Source: Limnochordia bacterium (GTDB lineage: Bacteria; Bacillota; Limnochordia; DUMW01). From it: a DNA stretch of 19,847 nucleotides. The translations under genes and the position numbers were made by a program. Every line of letters starts with the position of its first letter. Position 1 is the first letter of the stretch. Positions 14,968 to 19,847 of this stretch are shown one piece after another. Location: contig JALNWK010000052.1 in assembly GCA_023230925.1 (NCBI GenBank), positions 1 to 19,847 on the forward strand, in the 5' to 3' direction. The notes beneath the pieces are model-generated. The model saw nothing but the letters and a program-made list of their open reading frames with translations. It did not search any database and was not told where the DNA came from.

Positions 14968-15003
14968 AGGGGACTTAAGAAAACAGAGGGAAGGCGTAGG
15001 GAT

Positions 15004-15831
15004 ATGAGACGGATAATGCCATATATACGTGATGTGACCTGGGCATGTTGGGATGGGTTGGCCGCTTTCCTACCCAGAAACCTTGTTATCCTTGCTGGAT
15101 TTGGAGCGGGCTTGAGTCTTTTTTGCATTCCACCGTTGCTTCTTCTAGTTTATGCAATCTTTGTGGCCTGTGTGGATCTGGTACAGAAGCGTAGTACTGA
15201 CATCATCTCCCGAATCTTCATGGTTAATATGGAGGGGATCGCCAGTTACTTTCAAAGACTCTGGCCAGGTCTGGTTATCTTCGGTGGTGTTGGTATTCTG
15301 TTTGCTGTGTTGCGGAGACGGACCCTGCTTACGAAGAAATACCCTAGACTGTTTGGCCTTTCGTTTACTACAGAAGGATTAGTGGCCACATTGAGTGGGT
15401 ACCTCATTTACTATCTTTTTGCCACTCTGATGGAGGTTCCGGGCCTACTAACCCAAGGAGTATGGTTGTTTATCTTTTCCGGTCCTGCCTTAAACCTGTA
15501 TCTTCAGATCGTTCACTCTCTTTTTCTAGTGCTGCTAGCAGGTAGGGCATGGCAGTTTACCAGCCAAGCCACGGCGAAGATGCTGCTTTGGCAGAAGCTA
15601 GGTCTTGATGCGGATCGCATCAATTCTATCAGCGTGGATGGGCGCCAACGGATGATTGAAGTCGACGCTCTCTTGGATGCAACTGATTTAAGACGGGCCG
15701 AGGACCTTCTTTTGGGTCTACCTCACATTGCCAAAACCCGTGTTACCAGTCCTTTGGTGGATCCAAGAGAGTTCCATGTCCAAAGTGGTGAGTCCTGGCG
15801 TAGCTTAGCAGAGTCTCGGCAGGCAAGGTAG
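15004..15831 (+). CDS. Integral membrane protein of unknown function (possible DUF624/YesL relative)
   Basis: 275 aa; ATG at 15004 with a loosely placed GGGAAGG/AGGG upstream; an ATG at 15016 is an alternative. Hydrophobic segments lie at about 25-57 (probably two), 87-103, 126-143 and 152-180, so about five membrane spans, followed by a soluble C-terminal tail of about 90 residues. The first part, LPRNLVILAGF then LSLFCIPPLLLLVYAIFVA, recalls DUF624/YesL proteins ('N-l-..-l-f-..-P-..'), but the match is by eye and weak. It is 36 nt after the radical-SAM gene and may be co-transcribed. Its stop is 4 nt from the stop of the convergent gene. Confidence 0.7.
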   Translation: MRRIMPYIRDVTWACWDGLAAFLPRNLVILAGFGAGLSLFCIPPLLLLVYAIFVACVDLVQKRSTDIISRIFMVNMEGIASYFQRLWPGLVIFGGVGILFAVLRRRTLLTKKYPRLFGLSFTTEGLVATLSGYLIYYLFATLMEVPGLLTQGVWLFIFSGPALNLYLQIVHSLFLVLLAGRAWQFTSQATAKMLLWQKLGLDADRINSISVDGRQRMIEVDALLDATDLRRAEDLLLGLPHIAKTRVTSPLVDPREFHVQSGESWRSLAESRQAR

Positions 15832-15835
15832 ATGA

Positions 15836-17851
15836 TTATTCCAAGCCATGTACTTCTTGCATTAGGGCCTCAACGTCGGTAACCGGTGGGCTGCAAGTAA
15901 AACCGTGACATATATATGCCGTTGGTTGCGGTGTAGATGCCACTTCTTCCCATAGAGGAAGATGGGATTGACCCATCTGCAACAGCACGAAAAGATCCGG
16001 TGAAAAGCTCTGCTTAAGGCTGTTTAGCATATTCTGCAACGTAGGATCTGTGGCCTGGCCAATGAGTCTGACCTCTTTGATCCCCCGACTCCAGAGGTGG
16101 CCCACGAGTAACAGGGTTGCATGACTAAAGGGGTCTCTTAACATAGCTGCTTTGTGGGTAGTAATCAGGATCTGTGCCTTCTCTGCCAGAACGGGGTTTA
16201 TGATTCCTAAGCGGAGCATGTTTAGCGCGGTGATCCCTAGGGGCGAAGGAAGGGATTCATCCCAGGGTGTGATGGGTCTATGGAATAGATGCTCCGAAGG
16301 GGCGGTGCTATAAAGCTGGCCGGTGGCCTCATCCCAAAAAAGATCCAAACTTAGTTGGGTAAGCCCGATGGCATCCTCCAAGAACTCATCTTGGAATGTC
16401 GCTTGATACAGCTCAAATAGTCCAAAGACAAGATAGGCATAGTCATCAAGAAAACCAGGGATAGGGCTTAGGCGGCCAAGGTAACTTCGATGGAGTTGTT
16501 TTTGAACAAAGAGCTTGCTCTTGATGAAGGCATAGGTGTTTTGGGCTGCAGCAATGTAGTCGTGGCGATCAAGTACTCGGCCTGCGTTAGCTAGGGCGGC
16601 TATGGCCAACCCGTTCCATGCGGTGATTATCTTCTTATCCTGAAAGGCTCTTGGCCTTTGGTCTCTTTGGCGGAGCAGTTGTTGACGCAGGCATGTCAGT
16701 CTTTGAGCTATGAAAGCCGGTTCAAGGTGCAGCTCCCTAGATAAGCCTTCGGGCTCCATTGCTCTGTGTAATATGTTCTGCCCATCAGAGAAGTTGCCCC
16801 TTTCGGAAATACCGTAGTGTAAGCACAGTAATCTGGCGTCATTAGGAGAAAAAGCTTTGTTGATCTCCTCATATCTCCACACATAGTATTTTCCTTCCAC
16901 GCCTTCGCTGTCGGCATCCATTGAGGTATAGAAGCCTCCATCGGGGTTCTTCATCTCCTTTAGAAGCCAGTCTAGGGTGTGGCAGGTGACTCGTGCGAAA
17001 AGTGATTCCCGGGACAACTGATAAGCATGGACATAGACCATGGGTAAAAGTGCATTATCGTAGAGCATCTTCTCAAAATGGGGTACTAGCCATTTCCTGT
17101 CGGTGGCATAGCGGTGAAACCCTCCCCCCACCTGATCATAGATGCCCCCTTTGGCCATTTCCCGCAGGGTGTGTAGGGCCATGGAGGAAAATCTGGGACC
17201 AAGGCTTAGGAAAAGTTCCAGGATGTTGACGGTGGGGAACTTCGGCGCCTGGCCAAATCCACCGTAGACTTCATCATAGATACTGATTAATCGTGAAGCT
17301 GCGTCACTGATGTCGCTAGAAGCAGGTGGTTTTTGGCTCAGTTTGTCCTCAATTGATCTAGCTGTCAGTACTTCCTTCAAGCTTTCTACTGTATGCTGAA
17401 CTTGCTGTGGGCCCTCCCGATAGATTCTGGCGATTTCAAGTAGAAGATCAGCAAAGCCAATCAAGCCGTAACGGGGCTTTGGCGGGAAGTAGGTACCGAC
17501 GAAAAAAGGCTCAAGATTTGGTGTTAAGAAAGCGGTCAAAGGCCAACCGCCTTGGCCTGTGAAAGCTTGGCAGGCCTGTTGGTAGATCTGATCTACATCG
17601 GGCCGTTCTTCCCGATCCACTTTGATATTCACGAAGTTCTCGTTCATGATCCTGGCGACTTCTTCATCGGTGAAGGACTCCCTGGCCATGACATGGCACC
17701 AATGGCACGCGGAATAACCGATGCTTAGAAGAATTGGTCTGTTCTGTGTTCTTGCCTTTTCAAAGGCCTCAGCTCCCCAAGGATGCCAATGGACGGGGTG
17801 CTCAGCATGTTGCTTCAAATAGGGACTGGTTTCGCCGATGAGTTGGTTCAA
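15836..17851 (-). CDS. yyaL: YyaL-like DUF255 thioredoxin-fold / (alpha/alpha)6-barrel protein
   Basis: 671 aa from a TTG at 17851, which has AAGGAG 9 nt upstream. An in-frame ATG at 17896 would add 15 residues but lacks an SD. The start NQLIGETSPYLKQHAEHPV is the family signature. SACHWCHVMARESF places a CxxC (C49, C52) in the thioredoxin-like domain, and VNIKVDREERPDVD and GQGGWPLTAFLTP follow. The remainder resembles the six-hairpin barrel of N-acylglucosamine-2-epimerase-like proteins (VGGGFHRYATD, HFEKMLYDNALL, SMDADSEGVEGKYYVW). B. subtilis YyaL (689 aa) and human SPATA20 belong here; the biochemical role is unknown. Confidence 0.92.
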   Translation of the reverse strand: MNQLIGETSPYLKQHAEHPVHWHPWGAEAFEKARTQNRPILLSIGYSACHWCHVMARESFTDEEVARIMNENFVNIKVDREERPDVDQIYQQACQAFTGQGGWPLTAFLTPNLEPFFVGTYFPPKPRYGLIGFADLLLEIARIYREGPQQVQHTVESLKEVLTARSIEDKLSQKPPASSDISDAASRLISIYDEVYGGFGQAPKFPTVNILELFLSLGPRFSSMALHTLREMAKGGIYDQVGGGFHRYATDRKWLVPHFEKMLYDNALLPMVYVHAYQLSRESLFARVTCHTLDWLLKEMKNPDGGFYTSMDADSEGVEGKYYVWRYEEINKAFSPNDARLLCLHYGISERGNFSDGQNILHRAMEPEGLSRELHLEPAFIAQRLTCLRQQLLRQRDQRPRAFQDKKIITAWNGLAIAALANAGRVLDRHDYIAAAQNTYAFIKSKLFVQKQLHRSYLGRLSPIPGFLDDYAYLVFGLFELYQATFQDEFLEDAIGLTQLSLDLFWDEATGQLYSTAPSEHLFHRPITPWDESLPSPLGITALNMLRLGIINPVLAEKAQILITTHKAAMLRDPFSHATLLLVGHLWSRGIKEVRLIGQATDPTLQNMLNSLKQSFSPDLFVLLQMGQSHLPLWEEVASTPQPTAYICHGFTCSPPVTDVEALMQEVHGLE

Positions 17852-17928
17852 TCTTGCTATCTCCTTAGTCTTTACTACTATTATGATGGAGAACATGCTG
17901 GCTTCTTATACGTCGAAGCTTGTGCCGA

Positions 17929-17960
17929 CCCCAAGAGGCAATCGCCTCTTGGGGATTGCC
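17929..17960. terminator. Perfect 11-bp hairpin with an overlapping alternative stem, downstream of the permease genes
   Basis: CCCCAAGAGGC (17929-17939) and GCCTCTTGGGG (17944-17954) pair perfectly around AATC. It starts 12 nt after the stop of the - strand permease gene (17967), where a terminator is expected, but no T-run follows on the - strand. A second stem, GGCAATC (17937-17943) with GATTGCC (17954-17960), would exclude the first. The two-state layout is unusual. Confidence 0.55.
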
Positions 17961-17966
17961 ATTATT

Positions 17967-18512
17967 CTATTCCCGGGAGCTGGTCTCTGCGGCGAGGGCG
18001 GGAATCTCCTTACGATCAATTAGTTTTCCACAGACCCATCCAAGCAGAAGTATGCCGGGGACGGTAAAACCATAGCGGGTGAGGGCAAACCTTAGACCAA
18101 GGAACTTGGTTTCTACCAGGATCATGGGAACCTTGACTACCGCCCAAGCACTAATGACAATGACGACGTTCTCGACACTTGCTCCCTTCTTGAGCAGTGC
18201 CTGGGTAATGGGGAAGGCAGCGTAGATGGGTCCTGCGGATACAGAACCCAGTAGGACCGAAGCAAGTCTACCCCGGAACCCAGAACTAGAGCCAAAGGTC
18301 TTCATAACGGCTTCCTTGGGAATCCAGAAATTGAACAGGCCTGTTAACACAAATACCGCTGGCATGACCTCAAGCATCTCAATCAGATAGTCCTTAGTAG
18401 TGAAGAGCCCTTGGATGAAGACCTCTCGATTGATGGCGGCGGTGACTAAATACGCAAGAGCGGCAATAACCAAGAGACGCTGCTTTTTCAGTGAGTTGAT
18501 CAAGTGTTTCAC
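17967..18512 (-). CDS. Half-size permease of the DUF318/ArsP (COG0701) type, second subunit
   Basis: 181 aa from a GTG at 18512, overlapping the upstream stop by 4 nt (GTGA), so translationally coupled. About five membrane segments are visible: 13-28, 42-65, 83-107, 113-134 and 148-165. The motif GSVSAGPIYAAFPITQALLKKGA is typical of one repeat of these permeases, in which two such repeats normally lie in one chain of 300-350 aa. Here the repeats are two genes, so the working transporter is probably a heterodimer. The family includes the ArsP organoarsenical exporter, but most members have unknown cargo. Confidence 0.84.
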   Translation of the reverse strand: MKHLINSLKKQRLLVIAALAYLVTAAINREVFIQGLFTTKDYLIEMLEVMPAVFVLTGLFNFWIPKEAVMKTFGSSSGFRGRLASVLLGSVSAGPIYAAFPITQALLKKGASVENVVIVISAWAVVKVPMILVETKFLGLRFALTRYGFTVPGILLLGWVCGKLIDRKEIPALAAETSSRE

Positions 18513-18985
18513 AGGATAATCACCATCCCTAAGGCAATAAGCAAGGCAAGACCAAAGCTTAGGCCATTACGAATGTAGGCGAACTTCTTTCCAAAATGCT
18601 TAGTTTCAATAGGCAGGGTGGCAAACCCGACCATGGTTAAGGTAGTCAAGAAGGCGGCAATGGCAATGAGATATGCCCCCCGCTGATACAGTGAAGCTGC
18701 CAGGGGAAAGGCTACAAAGGCGGGCAGGATTGTCACCGAACCAATGATTGCGCCAAGCAAACCACTAAGAGCAACGCTGCCACTGCCAAGAATTTTGGTG
18801 ATAATGTGGGGAGGCACCCAAGCAAGGAACAGGCCAATTAGGGCTAGTATCCCCACAATTTCGATACCGGTCTTGAAAAACAAGCCCTTGGCCATCTTAA
18901 GACTCTGTTTAGTTTTCTTCTTATCCTTCCACGCAGAGATCAAAAGGGCTACTAGGGCGATCCCGATTAATATTATGGTATTCAA
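18509..18985 (-). CDS. Half-size permease of the DUF318/ArsP (COG0701) type, first subunit
   Basis: 158 aa from a TTG at 18985, chosen because GGAGG lies exactly 9 nt upstream. ATGs at 18994 and 19012 are in frame, but the first touches the SD and the second lies in the operator palindrome. About five membrane segments, with GSVTILPAFVAFPLAASLYQRGA as the counterpart of the motif in the partner gene. It is probably transcribed under control of the TetR protein next door, since an operator-like palindrome (19000-19021) sits immediately before the SD. Confidence 0.84.
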   Translation of the reverse strand: MNTIILIGIALVALLISAWKDKKKTKQSLKMAKGLFFKTGIEIVGILALIGLFLAWVPPHIITKILGSGSVALSGLLGAIIGSVTILPAFVAFPLAASLYQRGAYLIAIAAFLTTLTMVGFATLPIETKHFGKKFAYIRNGLSFGLALLIALGMVIIL

Positions 18986-18999
18986 GCTAACCATCCTCC

Positions 19000-19021
19000 A
19001 ATGAGTGAGCACTCATTCATT
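19000..19021. promoter_or_regulatory. TetR-type operator before the permease pair
   Basis: The core is AATGAGTG-AG-CACTCATT (19000-19017), with TCATT completing the right side. It agrees with the perfect palindrome at 19617-19638 at 20 of 22 positions. It lies between the tetR stop and the permease SD, so bound regulator would block transcription entering the permease genes. Confidence 0.8.
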
Positions 19022-19038
19022 AAGAACCAAAAAAACAC

Positions 19039-19605
19039 CTATCCCATCAAACCAGTCAAAATGAAGGAGCTAACCTTCTTTACGACATCTTCCACCTCCC
19101 ATTCTTCTTGTGTGTGGACCAACTGAAATGTGACCGCATGGATACTCCCAAGGGCTAGGCTACCAGCCAGGAATGGATCGTCAATGGGGTTTGGGCATGA
19201 TAGAAACATTCTGGACAACTGCTCTGCTAGATCAGATCGGTAGTTTCGTACCGGAGCCAGTTCCTCTTTTACCGATGTGGTCATCTCCTGCATGAGTAAA
19301 CGGGCTAAGTTGGGGTTCTCCAGTACATCCTGAAAGTGGATGCGCAAGAACTTTTCGAGTTTCGCCTGTAGACTCATTTTAGATAGGGTCACCTCTTCGA
19401 GGGTCTGGGCCCGCCTCGTATATGCTAGAGCGAATATCTGACCGAGGATGTCTTCTTTGGTGGAGAAATAGTTATAGATTGTACCCACCGCGACCTGCGC
19501 TTCCTTGGCAATGTTTGAAGTTGTCGTTTCATGAAAACCCTTTTCCGCAATTAAGCAAGTGGCCGCCTTTAGAATGACCTTCTTCTTATCCTCCATGATA
19601 GTCAC
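19039..19605 (-). CDS. TetR-family transcriptional repressor (FadR/YsiA-like operator)
   Basis: 188 aa from a GTG at 19605; an ATG three codons in (19596) is equally possible, and SD spacing favours neither clearly. Residues about 8-55 form the TetR HTH: VILKAATCLIAEKGF, then TTTSNIAKEAQVAVGTIYNYF and STKEDIL. The C-terminal ligand domain is not diagnostic. The operator palindromes at 19617 and 19000 closely resemble the known B. subtilis FadR site (TGAATGA...TCATTCA), which regulates fatty-acid breakdown and responds to acyl-CoA. The ligand here is therefore possibly acyl-CoA-like, but no fatty-acid gene is in the window. Likely autorepressed and a repressor of the downstream permeases. Confidence 0.9.
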   Translation of the reverse strand: MTIMEDKKKVILKAATCLIAEKGFHETTTSNIAKEAQVAVGTIYNYFSTKEDILGQIFALAYTRRAQTLEEVTLSKMSLQAKLEKFLRIHFQDVLENPNLARLLMQEMTTSVKEELAPVRNYRSDLAEQLSRMFLSCPNPIDDPFLAGSLALGSIHAVTFQLVHTQEEWEVEDVVKKVSSFILTGLMG

Positions 19606-19616
19606 TAACCCTTCCC

Positions 19617-19638
19617 AATGAATGAGTACTCATTCATT
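19617..19638. promoter_or_regulatory. Perfect 22-bp palindromic operator of the tetR gene
   Basis: AATGAATGAGT (19617-19627) is followed directly by its exact reverse complement (19628-19638). It covers the expected start point and overlaps the -10 hexamer of the tetR promoter by three bases. A 20/22 copy lies at 19000-19021. Confidence 0.88.
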
Positions 19639-19663
19639 TTAGCAGAACTATGGGTAATGTCAA
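19636..19663 (-). promoter_or_regulatory. Promoter of the tetR gene
   Basis: On the - strand: consensus -35 TTGACA (19663-19658), 16-nt spacer, TGC, then -10 TAAAAT (19641-19636), an extended -10. The predicted start is near 19629, inside the palindromic operator. Overall a strong sigma-A-type promoter under repressor control. Confidence 0.82.
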
Positions 19664-19702
19664 GAGCTGTTTTCACGGTAGTCATCGTTTGGCTACTTGC
19701 TC

Positions 19703-19847
19703 GTGTGCCCAGCATGTCTGCTGAGCCGAAGGGTTGAAAGAAACCCTGTCGCCTAACTAGCGGGAAGACAATCCGTAGGCAAGGGCGCCACTGGTAACGG
19801 TGGGGTCCGAAGGAAGTCGAAGGAAGAACATGGAACGTAGCGCAAGC
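19703..19847 (+). ncRNA. 5' end of a group II intron (truncated by window end)
   Basis: GTGTGCCCAGC at 19703 fits the group II 5' consensus GUGYG and the opening of domain I. The following sequence is rich in short RNA stems: GGGTT-GAAAGA-AACCC (19731-19746) and CCACTG-GTAA-CGGTGG (19788-19803), the latter closed by a GNRA tetraloop, as expected for domain I. No long frame is open here. The maturase and domains V/VI would lie beyond the window. The call rests on memory of domain I layout, not on a covariance search. Confidence 0.72.

Overview
The window looks like a piece of a chromosome from a Bacillota (Firmicutes) bacterium. This is inferred from gene content: a GlpP-type antiterminator, a short RNase HIII, a YhaM-like exonuclease, a YyaL-like protein and a TetR regulator whose operator resembles the Bacillus FadR site. 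Strong Shine-Dalgarno sequences and frequent TTG/GTG starts fit. I cannot name a genus. A deep-branching, probably anaerobic clostridial or Limnochordia-like lineage is a guess, suggested by the two radical-SAM genes and the AmmeMemoRadiSam-type cluster.

Layout. (1) Positions 1-120 are the end of an IS21-like insertion sequence, with repeated GTGGATCACTTT motifs. It abuts a PflX-like radical-SAM gene (185-1096, +). (2) Positions 1122-6192 are an accessory island. It holds a membrane-anchored protein of unknown function resembling solute-binding proteins (1122-2744, -), a secreted DUF4886/SGNH hydrolase (3197-4525, -), a divergent regulator with a periplasmic-binding-protein-like sensor and a C-terminal helix-turn-helix (4718-5827, +), and a decayed second copy of the first gene (about 5890-6192, -). 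Both copies of the duplicated gene keep a conserved upstream element. In the intact copy this element is part of a 14-bp perfect inverted repeat. (3) Positions 6584-14967 carry ten closely packed + strand genes, starting at an extended -10 promoter: DUF89 phosphatase, GlpP, HAD-IIA phosphatase, short RNase HIII, YhaM-like exonuclease, RsmC-like methyltransferase, MurA, a LigB/MEMO-like protein, AMMECR1 and a radical-SAM enzyme. The last three form an AmmeMemoRadiSam-type set. A membrane protein follows (15004-15831, +). (4) On the - strand lie a YyaL/DUF255 thioredoxin-fold protein (15836-17851), two half-size permeases (17967-18985) and a TetR regulator (19039-19605). (5) Positions 19703-19847 look like the 5' end of a group II intron that runs out of the window.

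How the parts may work together. The TetR gene has a near-consensus promoter whose -10 is covered by a perfect 22-bp palindrome. A 20/22 copy of that palindrome lies before the permease pair, so the regulator very likely controls both itself and the permeases. The PBP/HTH regulator and the DUF4886 gene are divergent. A 16-bp palindrome overlaps the -35 of the hydrolase promoter, which suggests ligand-responsive control of a secreted carbohydrate-active enzyme. The GlpP gene overlaps a HAD-IIA phosphatase and follows a DUF89 phosphatase, suggesting a link between glycerol-3-phosphate sensing and sugar-phosphate clean-up. All assignments come from reading motifs by eye; no database search was possible.
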